From NCBI GenBank assembly GCA_039196715.1, contig JBCCUP010000017.1:1-64000 (forward strand): a stretch of DNA of 64,000 nt, written 5' to 3'. This stretch comes from Pseudomonadota bacterium (GTDB lineage Bacteria; Pseudomonadota; Gammaproteobacteria; CALCKW01). Below, piece after piece: positions 8,865 to 18,084 of this stretch (positions are counted from its first letter, which is position 1; each line of letters starts with the position of its first letter). A model generated the notes under the pieces. That model saw nothing but the letters and a program-made list of their open reading frames with translations, searched no databases and was not told the DNA's origin. Made by a program: the position numbers and the translations under genes.

Positions 8865-9771
8865 ATCCGCGTCAGGCGTTTTCACCATCGCCGCCACACC
8901 GTTCGAGGCGAACGGCGCACTCGACACCGAGAGCCTCGACCGCATGGTCGACGCCTACATCGACAAGGGCGCCACCGGCCTCACCGTGCTTGGCATGATG
9001 GGCGAGGCGGAAAAACTGACCGCCGAGGAAAGCGAGCAGGTGGTGCGGCGTGTCGTGGCACGCGCCAGCGTACCGGTGGTCGTCGGTGTCTCGGCACCCG
9101 GGTACGCGGCGATCGCCGCGCTCAGCGACACCGCCATGGCCGCCGGCGCGGCCGCGGTCATGGTGGCGCCCCCGTCCAAGTTGCGCACCGACGACCAGAT
9201 CGTGCGCTACTACCAGGACATCGCCGAGCTGATCAACGGTGCGCCCTTCGTGCTCCAGGACTTCCCGCTCGCGACCGGCGTGCAGATCGCGACGCCAGTC
9301 ATCCTGCGCATCGTTGAGACCTGCCCGAACTGCGTGATGCTCAAACACGAGGACTGGCCCGGCCTCGAGAAGATCAGCCAGCTGCGCACCGCTTCGGACG
9401 CCGGTGCCCGGCGGATTTCGATCCTGTGCGGCAACGGCGGGCTCTACCTGCCCGAAGAACTCGCGCGCGGCGCCGACGGCGCGATGACCGGCTTCGGCTA
9501 CCCGGAGATGATGGCGCGCGTGGTCGACGCGCACCGCGCCGGCGACAGCGACCGCGCGCACGACATCTTCAACGCCTACCTGCCCATGGTGCGCTACGAG
9601 GCCCAGCCCGGCATGGGCCTCGCAATCCGAAAGTATTCCCTGGCGAAGCAGGGCATCATCGCCCACCCTACCGTGCGCAAGCCTGGTGTGACCCTCTCCA
9701 CCCAGGCGATCGCCGAAGTCGACCGCCTGGCGGCGCGACAGGCCCAGGCTCTGGCGGCGCTGGGTCTCTAG
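8854..9771 (+). CDS. DapA-family (dihydrodipicolinate synthase-like) aldolase/lyase
   Basis: A 305-residue class-I aldolase-fold protein; the ATG at 8854 lies inside the end of the racemase gene (11-base overlap). The Schiff-base lysine is in the VMLKHED segment. Two hallmarks are altered: the usual GTTGE nucleotide of the family reads GMMGEAEKL, and the YNxPxRTG segment carrying the catalytic tyrosine reads QDFPLATG, with no tyrosine. True dihydrodipicolinate synthase activity is therefore unlikely; a different keto-acid lyase or dehydratase working after ring opening is more plausible. The operon position ties it to hydantoin-like ring catabolism. Confidence 0.8.
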   Translation: MLTESASGVFTIAATPFEANGALDTESLDRMVDAYIDKGATGLTVLGMMGEAEKLTAEESEQVVRRVVARASVPVVVGVSAPGYAAIAALSDTAMAAGAAAVMVAPPSKLRTDDQIVRYYQDIAELINGAPFVLQDFPLATGVQIATPVILRIVETCPNCVMLKHEDWPGLEKISQLRTASDAGARRISILCGNGGLYLPEELARGADGAMTGFGYPEMMARVVDAHRAGDSDRAHDIFNAYLPMVRYEAQPGMGLAIRKYSLAKQGIIAHPTVRKPGVTLSTQAIAEVDRLAARQAQALAALGL

Positions 9772-9842
9772 GCGGGTCCGGCTCTACGCCACCTAAACTG
9801 CAAGCGTGGCGAAGCACGGTCGCTCCCTGACTGTGGGTCCGA

Positions 9843-10733
9843 TCAGACTGCGGCATTGACTGTGGTCTGTGCTTGCATCCAGGCGATGAAGTGGTCGGCG
9901 GCGACGTTGTGGCGCGTGCGCCTCGGCCTCGCCAACCAATAGCCGTAGTCCGTGAGACCGGTGTCAGACAGCACCCACAGGGCACCGGCGTCGATTTCGG
10001 ACTGAACCAGGGCATCCATCAACGCGACACCCTGGCCGTCGATGACCGCCTGCACGCGCACATTCGGGTCGAGGATGATCAAGGTGTCGCGTCGCCGCCG
10101 TGCGGGCCACCCCGCGTGCGACCACCAGTCCGTCCAGGCGTTGCTGTCGTCGTGGTCGCGCAACAGGGTCAATCGTTGCAGGGCGCGCCGCGCGCCACCC
10201 TGTTGCACCGCCTCGAAGGCGGCGCGGTTTCCCATGGGGTAGGTCGGCAGCGGCATAAAGGGCAGGATGTCGGCGTCATCCCAACGGCCGTGCCCCCATC
10301 TTATTGCAACATCGACCCCTTGCTGCTCCAGGTCGAACAACCTCACCATGGGTTGCAGCCGCAAGACGATACCGGGGTGCAACTGCATGAAGGCTGTGAG
10401 CCGCGGTGACAACCACCGGGCGGCGAAGTAGGTCGACACGCCGATGGTGAGCGTCTCCGAGGACAATCCGCGCAGCGCGAGCAGGTCGGACTCGAGGTCG
10501 CGATAGCGGCTCTCGCTCAGCGCGAGCAGGTTCTTCCCCGCGCGGGTCAGTGTGGACCCGCGCGCGCCGCGGACAAACAGCGCCATGCCCAATTGCGCTT
10601 CAAGCAGCTTGATCTGGTAGCTGATGGCCCCTTTGGTCATGTGCAGCGCCTCGGCCGCTTCCGAGAAGCTCGGGTAGCGCGCCACGTCGACGAAGACGCG
10701 TAACGAATCGTGGTGGCGAAAGTGGATCGTCAT
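9843..10733 (-). CDS. LysR-family regulator (GcvA-like subgroup)
   Basis: A 296-residue LysR protein: N-terminal winged helix-turn-helix (about residues 9-66, with SFSEAAEALHMTKGAISYQIKLLE) and a substrate-binding domain from about 95. The reading of the wing and the short RWGHGRW segment recalls the GcvA-like group. It is divergent from the MttB-family gene across a 55-base spacer and so probably controls that gene pair; it is convergent with the hydantoin operon. Confidence 0.88.
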   Translation of the reverse strand: MTIHFRHHDSLRVFVDVARYPSFSEAAEALHMTKGAISYQIKLLEAQLGMALFVRGARGSTLTRAGKNLLALSESRYRDLESDLLALRGLSSETLTIGVSTYFAARWLSPRLTAFMQLHPGIVLRLQPMVRLFDLEQQGVDVAIRWGHGRWDDADILPFMPLPTYPMGNRAAFEAVQQGGARRALQRLTLLRDHDDSNAWTDWWSHAGWPARRRRDTLIILDPNVRVQAVIDGQGVALMDALVQSEIDAGALWVLSDTGLTDYGYWLARPRRTRHNVAADHFIAWMQAQTTVNAAV

Positions 10734-10794
10734 AGCCTCAGCGTATAATTTTCTTGAACGCTCTGGATAGCATTTTTCGATTTTCAGAGTGTCG
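10734..10794 (+). promoter_or_regulatory. Divergent lysR-mttB promoter region
   Basis: A short AT-rich spacer in GC-rich surroundings. A perfect TATAAT lies at 10744-10749 in the direction of the MttB-family gene, without a strong -35. Downstream AT-rich blocks (around 10749 and 10773-10785, ATTTTC-type) could be LysR contact sites. Promoter strength is not judged. Confidence 0.5.
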
Positions 10795-12387
10795 ATGATC
10801 GCCCAACATCGGGTTCAGAGCCTGTTTGGTGGTCAGCAAGCGATGCCCTCCAACGCCCAACGTCCGCGTCGTTCAACGCTCGCCGTGCGGCGTCGGCGGC
10901 GTCACACCGCGCAAGCTGTCACACCGAAGCGCCTGTCCCGCCGACGTATACCACGCTACGCGTTGCTCGACGACGACGCCCTCGCGGCCATCGAAGCCCA
11001 GGGCGATTGGATCCTCGACACCATCGGCGTCGAGTTTCGCGGCGACGCCGTGGCACTCGAGTTGTTTGCCAACGCGGGGGCGCGCGTCGACGGCGAGCGC
11101 GTGCGTTTTGCGCCCGGCCAGGTGCGGGCGCTGTGCGCCACCGCCCCCAGCCAATTCACGCTGCATGCACGCGATCCGGCGCACAGCGTGACGCTCGGTG
11201 GCGACCACGTGGTGCTGATGCCGGGCTACGGCTCGCCGTTTGTAACCGACCGGGTCCACGGTCGCCGCTACGCAACGCTGGCGGACTTCGAATCGTTCGT
11301 GAAGCTGAGCCACCTCGCGCCGACCTTGCACCACACGGGCGGCACGGTGGTCGAGCCGATGGATGTGCCAGTCAACAAACGCCACCTCGACATGGTGCGG
11401 GCGCACCTCCTGTTGTCGACCAAGCCCTTCATGGGCGCGGTGACATCGCCCGAGCAAGCGACAGACAGCATCGAAATGGCGCGCCTGGTGTTCGGCGACA
11501 CAACCCTCGACACCCACGCGGTGATGCAGGCCAACATCAACGTGAACTCCCCGCTGGTGTTCGACCACACCATGTCGGCGGCCCTGCGGGTCTACGCTGA
11601 GGCCAACCAGTGCGTTTGCGTCTCGCCCGCGGTGTTCGCCGGCGCGATGGGACCGCTGTCGCCGGCGGCGGTCGCCGCGCAGACCCTCGCCGAGGCCTCG
11701 GTCGGCATCGCGCTCGCACAACTGGTACGCCCGGGATGTCCAGCGGTGCTAGGCAGCTTTCACGCGGCGATGAACCTGCGGTCCGGCGCGCTCACCTTCG
11801 GGTCACCGGAAGCCAACCTCGCCACACTCATCCTGGCACAGCTCGGCTACCGGCTCGGCGTGCCGGTGCGCGCCGGTGGTGGGCAAGTGACCGCGGCAAA
11901 CGCACCGGACGGACAGGCCATGCAGGACAGCGCAGACGCGCTGTGGGCGACGTTGCTCTCCGGCAGCCACCAGGTCTGGCACGCCGCCGGCTGGCTCGAA
12001 GGCGGCCTCACCTTGTCCTACGAGAAGTTCGTGCTGGACCTCGACCACTGCGGCGCAATGATGACGCTACTGCAGGGCGTACAGGTCGACGGCGACAGCT
12101 TCGCACGCGAGGCGTACCGCGAAGCCGGGCCTGGCAACACCTTCCTGTCCACCGCGCACACCCTGCGCCACTGCGCCACCGCGAACTTCGAACCCGTCAT
12201 CCCGGAACCGGGTGCCTTCGAAACCTGGCGTGAGCAAGGCAACCCCACCGCCGACCAGCGCGCCACCGCCGCGTGGCAAGAGATGCTCGCGCGCTACACC
12301 CAACCCGACATCGCCCCGTCGCTTGCGACGGCACTCGACGACTTCATTCACGCGCGCAAAGCCGCGCTTCCCGATGCCTGGCACTAG
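10795..12387 (+). CDS. MttB-family methyltransferase (non-pyrrolysine trimethylamine methyltransferase family)
   Basis: A roughly 530-residue protein matching the trimethylamine/glycine-betaine methyltransferase family by length and by motifs such as MPGYGSPFVTD, HHTGGTVVEP, NINVNSPLVFD and the C-terminal GPGNTFLS. There is no in-frame amber codon, so it belongs to the pyrrolysine-free group that demethylates quaternary amines. Start uncertain: GTG 10789, ATG 10795 and ATG 10843 are all in frame, and the region between encodes an arginine-rich tail. It is followed 12 bases later by a GcvT-like gene, suggesting that methyl groups from a betaine-like compound pass to a folate-linked enzyme. No corrinoid protein or reductive activator is in the window. 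Confidence 0.88.
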   Translation: MIAQHRVQSLFGGQQAMPSNAQRPRRSTLAVRRRRRHTAQAVTPKRLSRRRIPRYALLDDDALAAIEAQGDWILDTIGVEFRGDAVALELFANAGARVDGERVRFAPGQVRALCATAPSQFTLHARDPAHSVTLGGDHVVLMPGYGSPFVTDRVHGRRYATLADFESFVKLSHLAPTLHHTGGTVVEPMDVPVNKRHLDMVRAHLLLSTKPFMGAVTSPEQATDSIEMARLVFGDTTLDTHAVMQANINVNSPLVFDHTMSAALRVYAEANQCVCVSPAVFAGAMGPLSPAAVAAQTLAEASVGIALAQLVRPGCPAVLGSFHAAMNLRSGALTFGSPEANLATLILAQLGYRLGVPVRAGGGQVTAANAPDGQAMQDSADALWATLLSGSHQVWHAAGWLEGGLTLSYEKFVLDLDHCGAMMTLLQGVQVDGDSFAREAYREAGPGNTFLSTAHTLRHCATANFEPVIPEPGAFETWREQGNPTADQRATAAWQEMLARYTQPDIAPSLATALDDFIHARKAALPDAWH

Positions 12388-12399
12388 GAGACCCTCGTC

Positions 12400-13494
12400 A
12401 TGTCCGACACACTGAACCGCACCTCCGCCCTCGCGTCCCGACACCGCGCGCTCGGCTCCGATCTCGAAGACTGGAATGGCATGGGCACCGCGTGGTCGTA
12501 CCACACCGATCCGCGCGACGAGCACGACGCCGTGCGTGAGCGTGCCGGCATGTTCGACATGTCGCCTTTGAAGAAACAGGTCGTTCGCGGGCCGGACGCT
12601 CAAGCGGTGCTCGATCACCTGACCACCCGCGACATGGCCCGTCTCACGCCGGGCCGCGCCGCGTACGTCAGCGTGCTGACCGAGACAGGCACGCTCGCCG
12701 ACGACGCCATCGTCTCAAACTGCGGAGACGACACCTGGTGGGTCGTGCACGGGTCTGGCGACACCGCTGCGTTGTTGCAGGCGTCAGCGCAGGGCAGAAA
12801 CGTGTCGGTTCAGCTCGACGACGACCTGCACAACGTGTCGGTGCAGGGGCCGGCGTCACTCGAGACACTGAACCCGCACTGCGACATCGACCTCGCCGCC
12901 CTCGCCTACTTCGACCACGCACCCGCCGCCCTCTTCGGCCACCCGTGCCGCCTCTCGCGCACCGGCTACTCCGGCGAGCGCGGCTACGAAGTCTTTGCCA
13001 GCGCGTCACACATCGGGCCGATCTGGGATGCGCTGGTCGACGCGGGCGTGATGCCGTGTTCATTCACGGCGCTCGACGCACTCCGGATCGAAGCCGGCCT
13101 GCTGTTCTACGGCTACGATATGACCGACGAGCACACGCCGTGGGAGGCTGGCCTCGGGTTCACGGTCAACACCGGCAAGTCCGACTTCCGCGGCAAGGCC
13201 GCGGTGGTCGCAGCCCAAGGCCGGGAACGCGTGCGCAACGTCACACTGCGGGTGGACCACTCCGCGGCGTTGACCGGCGGCGAAACCCTGGTTGCAGCGG
13301 ACGTCGATGTCGGGGTCGTGAACAGCCCCTGCTTCTCACACCGACTGAACGCCTCGCTCGCACTCGCCCATGTGCGGCCGGACATTGCCGACGGCGCGGT
13401 GTTACAGGTGTCTGGCGACGGGTTGCAGACCACAGCCACAGTGGTTGCAAGCCCGGTACACGACCCCGAAAAACAGCGAACGCACGCGCGCTGA
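12400..13494 (+). CDS. Folate-dependent aminomethyltransferase (GcvT-like)
   Basis: A 364-residue GcvT/DmdA-superfamily protein with a good AGGAG site before the ATG. Family features seen: MFDMSPLKKQ near residue 50, the SRTGYSGERGYEVF segment (about 185-198), DALRIEAG and the WEAGLGFTVN segment. Such proteins accept a methyl or methylene group onto tetrahydrofolate, as in glycine cleavage or demethylation of dimethylglycine, sarcosine or DMSP. Its partner here is the MttB-family gene rather than other glycine-cleavage genes (no gcvH or gcvP nearby), so it is probably part of methylamine or betaine demethylation. Confidence 0.85.
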   Translation: MSDTLNRTSALASRHRALGSDLEDWNGMGTAWSYHTDPRDEHDAVRERAGMFDMSPLKKQVVRGPDAQAVLDHLTTRDMARLTPGRAAYVSVLTETGTLADDAIVSNCGDDTWWVVHGSGDTAALLQASAQGRNVSVQLDDDLHNVSVQGPASLETLNPHCDIDLAALAYFDHAPAALFGHPCRLSRTGYSGERGYEVFASASHIGPIWDALVDAGVMPCSFTALDALRIEAGLLFYGYDMTDEHTPWEAGLGFTVNTGKSDFRGKAAVVAAQGRERVRNVTLRVDHSAALTGGETLVAADVDVGVVNSPCFSHRLNASLALAHVRPDIADGAVLQVSGDGLQTTATVVASPVHDPEKQRTHAR

Positions 13495-13570
13495 ACCAGT
13501 CGATCCATGGCGCCCGGTGCAGCGCCGACGGCTGAGACACCCGCGCGCCGTCACACAGCGTGCGGCGTGC

Positions 13571-14530
13571 TCACAGGGTGTCGCGTGGCACAGCGCCGCC
13601 GAAGAAGGCGTCGACGTTGTCGAGCGCCCGAAACCCCATCGCGTCGCGCGTCTGCACCGTGGCACTGCCGATGTGCGGCAGCATGAAGACGTTGTCGAAG
13701 CGGGCAAAGGCGGGATTGCCGCCCGGTTCGGTCGCGAAGCAATCGAGGCCCGCGCCCGCGAGGTGACCACTGTCGAGCGCGTCGATCAGCGCGGCTTCGT
13801 CGACCAGCGCACCGCGCGCGGTGTTGACCACCACGGCCCCTCGCGGCAGGCACGCCAGGCGCGCCGCGTTCAGGATACCGGCCGTATCCGGGGTTGCCGG
13901 ACAGTGCAGTGAGAGGAAATCCGAGACCGCCAGCAGGCTGTCGAGCGTCTCGTGAAAGCGCGCGCCGTGCTCGCGCTCAGCCGGCACACGCGAGCGGTTG
14001 TGGTAGTGGACGTCCATGCCGAAGCCACGCGCCTTCTCGGCAAAGGCCTGCCCGACGCGCCCCATGCCGACAATACCGAGCCGCGCGCCAGTGACCTGCT
14101 TGCCGACCATGAAACTCGGCGACCAGGTGTCCCAGGCACCGGAGCGCACCAGGCGGTCGCCTTCGACGGCGCGCCGCGCAGCGCCGAGCATCAGCAGCAT
14201 GGCGATCTCGGCGGTCGCGTCACTCAGCACATCGGGGGTGTTGGTGACGGTGATGCCGCGCGCAGCCAGTGCCCCGAGGTCGCAGTGGTCGACACCAACG
14301 GAGTGGTTGGCGACAAGCTTCAGTCGGTCATCGAGGCGCGCGACCACCTCGGCCGAAAAGTGTTCGGAGTGACACGGCACCACGGCGTCGACCTCGGCAC
14401 TCATGCGCACGATGTCGTCGGCACTGCTCAGGCCGTCTTCCCAGTTGATCACGCAGTCGTAGTCACGCTGCGCGCGTTCAAGCGTCGCGTCGGACAGGCG
14501 CCGCGGAAACCAGAGCCGTGGGCGGCTCAT
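13571..14530 (-). CDS. D-2-hydroxyacid dehydrogenase (NAD(P)-dependent)
   Basis: A 319-residue dehydrogenase of the glyoxylate/hydroxypyruvate reductase group. It has the Rossmann motif GMGRVGQAFA (about 155-164), the NTARGALVDE segment with the substrate arginine, and the LPHIGSAT segment with the catalytic histidine. It is last in a minus-strand run after a small membrane protein whose stop codon it overlaps (ATGA). The operon begins with a TRAP transporter and an amidase, so it probably reduces or oxidises a 2-oxo/2-hydroxyacid derived from the imported amide. Confidence 0.87.
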   Translation of the reverse strand: MSRPRLWFPRRLSDATLERAQRDYDCVINWEDGLSSADDIVRMSAEVDAVVPCHSEHFSAEVVARLDDRLKLVANHSVGVDHCDLGALAARGITVTNTPDVLSDATAEIAMLLMLGAARRAVEGDRLVRSGAWDTWSPSFMVGKQVTGARLGIVGMGRVGQAFAEKARGFGMDVHYHNRSRVPAEREHGARFHETLDSLLAVSDFLSLHCPATPDTAGILNAARLACLPRGAVVVNTARGALVDEAALIDALDSGHLAGAGLDCFATEPGGNPAFARFDNVFMLPHIGSATVQTRDAMGFRALDNVDAFFGGAVPRDTL

Positions 14531-14727
14531 TGGGGCTTCTTGCGCACGGTTTCGTCCCAGAAGTCGTAGAGCGCAAGGGCGATGACAAAGACGGCAATGA
14601 TCATGAACGGCAAGCCGCCCCGGAAGCCGGCGAAACCGGTTGAGATCGAATGGGACAGGCCAATGACGAAGGTCATCATCAGGGCCGTGCCGATCAGAGC
14701 CACGAGGATGTGAACGGAACGAGACAT
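14527..14727 (-). CDS. Small two-helix membrane protein
   Basis: A 66-residue protein with two hydrophobic segments (about 5-25 and 38-56) and a basic C-terminus. The ATG at 14727 lies 10 bases after the amidase stop, and the stop overlaps the dehydrogenase start (ATGA), so it is embedded in the operon. No family recognised; it could be a small accessory protein of the transporter. Confidence 0.62.
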   Translation of the reverse strand: MSRSVHILVALIGTALMMTFVIGLSHSISTGFAGFRGGLPFMIIAVFVIALALYDFWDETVRKKPQ

Positions 14728-14737
14728 GATACGGTCC

Positions 14738-16075
14738 TCAGGTGTGGGCGCCTTGAAGGGTGCGCTGAACCCACGCGGCGGTGCGCAGCAGACGGTCGTC
14801 TTCCTCCGCGCCGCCAATCAGTTGAACGCCGACCGGCAAGCCGTTCTCGCCGACAAGCAACGGCAGGGTCAGCGCAGGCAGTCCGGTGAGACTCCAGATG
14901 CGGCAGAACACCGGGTCGCCGGTGCCGCCGGACGACAGCAACGGCGCCTCGCCGGTTGCGGACGGCGCCAGCACCGCGTCGAAGTCGGTGAAATGCTTGG
15001 CGAAAAAGGCCTCGGCCGACGCCCGCACGGCTTGTGCGTCTTCGTACTCGGTCTGCGAGATCGCCCGCCCGCGCGCGATCACCGGCGTCAGGCTGTCGCT
15101 CAGCAGGTCGGCGTGCGTGTCGATGACCTCGCGCAGGTGCTGACAGAATTCGTACTCGTGGATCGTGAGGTGCACCTCGATCAGGCCACTGAGGCTGTCG
15201 GCAACGGGCAGCCGTGTCACCCGCGCGCCGAGCGCGTCGATCACGGCCTCGAGCCCCTCGCGTGCGTCCGGTGCAAGCTGGTCGTGAAAGGGAAACTCGA
15301 AATAGGCGATGTCGGGATCGACCGGCACCTCGGCGCGGGCCCCGGCCAGGAGATCCGGCCGTGCCCGCGGCAGGCTGCTCGCGTCGCGGGGATCGAAGCT
15401 GCCAATTGCTTGAGTCAACAGCGCGAGGTCGTCGAGCGAGCGCGCGAAGGTGCCAAGGTGGTCGAGGGTCTCGGAGGTCTTGAGCACGCCCGTGCGCGAG
15501 AGCATGCCGCGCGTCGGCTTGAAGCCGTAGAGCCCGCAGTACGACGCGGGTCGGATGACCGAGCCACCGGTTTGTGAACCGACGGCTAGCGGCACCTGAC
15601 ACGCCGCCACCGCCGCTGCCGAGCCGCTCGACGAGCCACCGGGCGAGCGAGTCGGGTCGTGCGGGTTGAGGGTATCGCACGGGTGAACGAAGGCGAGTTC
15701 AGTGGTTTTGGTCTTGCCAAGCACGACCGCGCCGGCTTCGCGCAGGCGGTTGACGATCTCGGCGTCGTCGTCCGGCGTGCGCCCCGCAAACACCGCCGAA
15801 CCGCGTTCGGTCGGCAGGGTGCGGGTGTCGACGATGTCCTTCAGTGCCACCGGCACGCCCTGCAGGGCGCCCGTGGCCCGGCCGGACTTGCGCACGCGGT
15901 CGGCCTCCTGCGCCTGCGACAGCGCCTCCTCCGCGTCGAGGCAGGCCCAGGCGTTCAGCGGGTCGTCGCCGATCTGCGCCAGGCAGGCCGTGACCAGACG
16001 CTCTGACGACAGCCGGCCCTCGAGGATCGCGTCGCGCGCCTCGAGTGCGCCCAGCGTGTGCAGCTCGCCGCGCAT
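14738..16075 (-). CDS. Amidase signature-family amidohydrolase
   Basis: A 445-residue amidase. The Ser-cisSer-Lys site is visible: the lysine in VALKDIVDT (about residue 80), the glycine/serine-rich PGGSSSGSAAAVAA segment and the nucleophile serine in the GSQTGGSVIRPAS segment. The ATG at 16075 overlaps the stop of the DctM gene (TGATG); open frame further upstream is only a shadow of dctM. It would hydrolyse an amide brought in by the TRAP transporter; the family covers amides, carbamates and glutamyl-tRNA amidation, but a single gene without gatB/gatC points to catabolism. Confidence 0.9.
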   Translation of the reverse strand: MRGELHTLGALEARDAILEGRLSSERLVTACLAQIGDDPLNAWACLDAEEALSQAQEADRVRKSGRATGALQGVPVALKDIVDTRTLPTERGSAVFAGRTPDDDAEIVNRLREAGAVVLGKTKTTELAFVHPCDTLNPHDPTRSPGGSSSGSAAAVAACQVPLAVGSQTGGSVIRPASYCGLYGFKPTRGMLSRTGVLKTSETLDHLGTFARSLDDLALLTQAIGSFDPRDASSLPRARPDLLAGARAEVPVDPDIAYFEFPFHDQLAPDAREGLEAVIDALGARVTRLPVADSLSGLIEVHLTIHEYEFCQHLREVIDTHADLLSDSLTPVIARGRAISQTEYEDAQAVRASAEAFFAKHFTDFDAVLAPSATGEAPLLSSGGTGDPVFCRIWSLTGLPALTLPLLVGENGLPVGVQLIGGAEEDDRLLRTAAWVQRTLQGAHT

Positions 16076-17439
16076 CAGGGGATGTACACCCCGAAGAGGT
16101 AATCCGGCAGCCAGAGCGCGATACCCGGAAACTGGTACATCAACACCATGCACAGGATGACGATGCCGAGGTACGGCATCAGGCCCCTGAAGATTTCCAT
16201 CAGTTCGATCTTCCCTTTCAACACCCCCTTGAGGTAGTAGGCGCTCATGGCCATCGGTGGCGTGAGGAAGGAGGTCTGCAGGTTCAAGGCAACCAACATG
16301 GCAAAGAAGTAGGGGTTCACGCCGAAGGTGTCGAGCATGGGCAGGAAGATCGGCACGAAGATGATCAGGATCTCCGACCATTCGAGCGGCCACCCGAGCA
16401 GGAAGATGATCAGTTGCGCCATCACGAGGAACTGCCAGGGCTGCAGGTTCATCGAGACGAACCAGTGCTCGATGATGTCGTGGCCACCGAGGAAGGAGAA
16501 GACACTGGCAAAGGTCCAGGAGCCGACGAACAGCCAGCAGACCATCGCCGTGGCCTTGGCGGTGAGAAACACGCTCTCCTTGATCTTGGTCCAGGTCAGC
16601 GAGCGGTAGAGCGCGGCCAGCACCAGGCCACCCAGCGCCCCCATCGCCGCGGCTTCGGCAGGTGTTGCGAGCCCGCCGAGGATCGAGCCGAGCACCAGCA
16701 TGATCAGCACCGTCAACGGCACGAAGCTCACCAGCAGATCGAGGTAGATCTTGGCCGCCGGCGGCACGTCCTCGTCGCGCGGCCGTGGTGCAATGGCCGG
16801 GTTGAGCCAGACCCGGATCATCACGAACACGATGTACATGCCGGCGAGCAGCAGGCCCGGAAACACCGCCGCGGCGTACAGCCGCAACGGCGACAGTTCG
16901 GCGATCGCCGCGTAGACGATCAGCATGATCGACGGGGGGATCAGAATGCCAAGCGTGCCACCCGCGCAGATGACACCGGAGGCAAAAGATTTCTGGTAGC
17001 CGGCGTTGGCCATCGCGGGGTAGGCGAGCAGGCCCATCAGCGTCACCACCGCGCCGACAATACCCGACGCGGTTGAAAACACCGCGCAGGTCAGCAGCGC
17101 CGCGATGGCGAGCGAACCCGGCAGGTTGCGCGCGGCCATGTACAGCGAGTAGAACAGGCGGTCGACGATGTTTGCACGTTCGACCACGTACCCCATGAAC
17201 AGAAACAGGGGTATCGCCACAAGCGTGTCGTTTTCCATCACCGAATAGGTGTTCTGATTCAGCAGATAGAAAATGTTGTTGTCGAAGAGGTCGGCAATGC
17301 TCTCGGCATCACCGGAGTAGTAGGCGTAATAGCCAAAACCAACACCCATCGCCAGCAGGGTGAAGGCGATGGGAAAGCCGAGCAGCACGAGCACGATGAA
17401 CAGGCTCAGCATCAATATGGCAACTTGGGGATCAGTCAT
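16075..17439 (-). CDS. dctM: TRAP transporter large permease subunit (DctM)
   Basis: A 454-residue integral membrane protein with about a dozen hydrophobic segments, typical in length for DctM. Conserved-looking parts include FPIAFTLLAMGVGFG near the start, GTLGILIPPSIMLIVY mid-protein and a Pro-rich loop in the C-terminal half. It follows the small subunit by 17 bases. With the binding protein and DctQ it makes a sodium-driven importer for an organic acid or amide. Confidence 0.93.
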   Translation of the reverse strand: MTDPQVAILMLSLFIVLVLLGFPIAFTLLAMGVGFGYYAYYSGDAESIADLFDNNIFYLLNQNTYSVMENDTLVAIPLFLFMGYVVERANIVDRLFYSLYMAARNLPGSLAIAALLTCAVFSTASGIVGAVVTLMGLLAYPAMANAGYQKSFASGVICAGGTLGILIPPSIMLIVYAAIAELSPLRLYAAAVFPGLLLAGMYIVFVMIRVWLNPAIAPRPRDEDVPPAAKIYLDLLVSFVPLTVLIMLVLGSILGGLATPAEAAAMGALGGLVLAALYRSLTWTKIKESVFLTAKATAMVCWLFVGSWTFASVFSFLGGHDIIEHWFVSMNLQPWQFLVMAQLIIFLLGWPLEWSEILIIFVPIFLPMLDTFGVNPYFFAMLVALNLQTSFLTPPMAMSAYYLKGVLKGKIELMEIFRGLMPYLGIVILCMVLMYQFPGIALWLPDYLFGVYIP

Positions 17440-17456
17440 CTCTGCGCTTCCAGCCG

Positions 17457-18053
17457 TCAGTCTTTCGCGCCGCTGAGCTCGGGCTCGGCGTCGTCGTCGT
17501 CAAGGTCCATCAACCGGTCTTCGGTCTCGCGGACGTCAGCAAGCCGCTCCAGCCACACGCCGGACCGCATCGCCATCCAGCACCGCAGCATCTCGGCAAA
17601 GCCCTGGAACATCAGCAGAAGGCCGGCGACCGGGATCAGTGTCTTGAAGAAGTAGATCTGGATGCGCGCCGGGCTGTTCCAGCTCACTTCCTTGTAACGC
17701 CAGCTGTCGGAAGCGATCTCCCAGCCGTACCAGAACAGCGCCATCATGCCGGGGAAGAAAAAGAGGATGTAGAGCACGAAGTCGATGCGCGCCTGCCACT
17801 TCACCGAGAACAGCCGATAGAGCACATCACCGCGCACGTGTGCATCCTGGGCGAGTGCGTACGGGCCTGCCATCAAAAAGAGCGCGCCGTACATCTGCAC
17901 CATCATGTCGAACGCCCACACGGTGGGGGCGTTGAGCACATAGCGCACGAAAACCTCGTAACTGACGCTCAAGGTCAGAATCAAGATGCACCACCCGAAG
18001 GCCCGCCCAACCCACTGGCTGAGCCCCTCGATGGCGTGAATGAATTTAACCAC
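17457..18053 (-). CDS. dctQ: TRAP transporter small permease subunit (DctQ)
   Basis: A 198-residue protein with four TM segments, read from a GTG at 18053, and a long acidic C-terminal tail (Asp-rich, about residues 175-195). Includes the SYEVFVRYVLNAPTVWAFD segment near the second helix that marks DctQ of the mannitol/chloroaromatic TRAP group. Placed between the binding-protein gene and dctM. Confidence 0.9.
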   Translation of the reverse strand: MVKFIHAIEGLSQWVGRAFGWCILILTLSVSYEVFVRYVLNAPTVWAFDMMVQMYGALFLMAGPYALAQDAHVRGDVLYRLFSVKWQARIDFVLYILFFFPGMMALFWYGWEIASDSWRYKEVSWNSPARIQIYFFKTLIPVAGLLLMFQGFAEMLRCWMAMRSGVWLERLADVRETEDRLMDLDDDDAEPELSGAKD

Positions 18054-18084
18054 CTGCCCGCCCTTTCATCCGGTTTCAAAACGG

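Noticed and set aside
10795-12387. Pyrrolysine (amber) encoding in the MttB-family gene
   Set aside because: No in-frame TAG interrupts the frame, so it belongs to the non-pyrrolysine group.
16076-16393. N-terminal extension of the amidase frame
   Set aside because: Shadow of the dctM 3' end; the amidase starts at 16075 where stop and start overlap.
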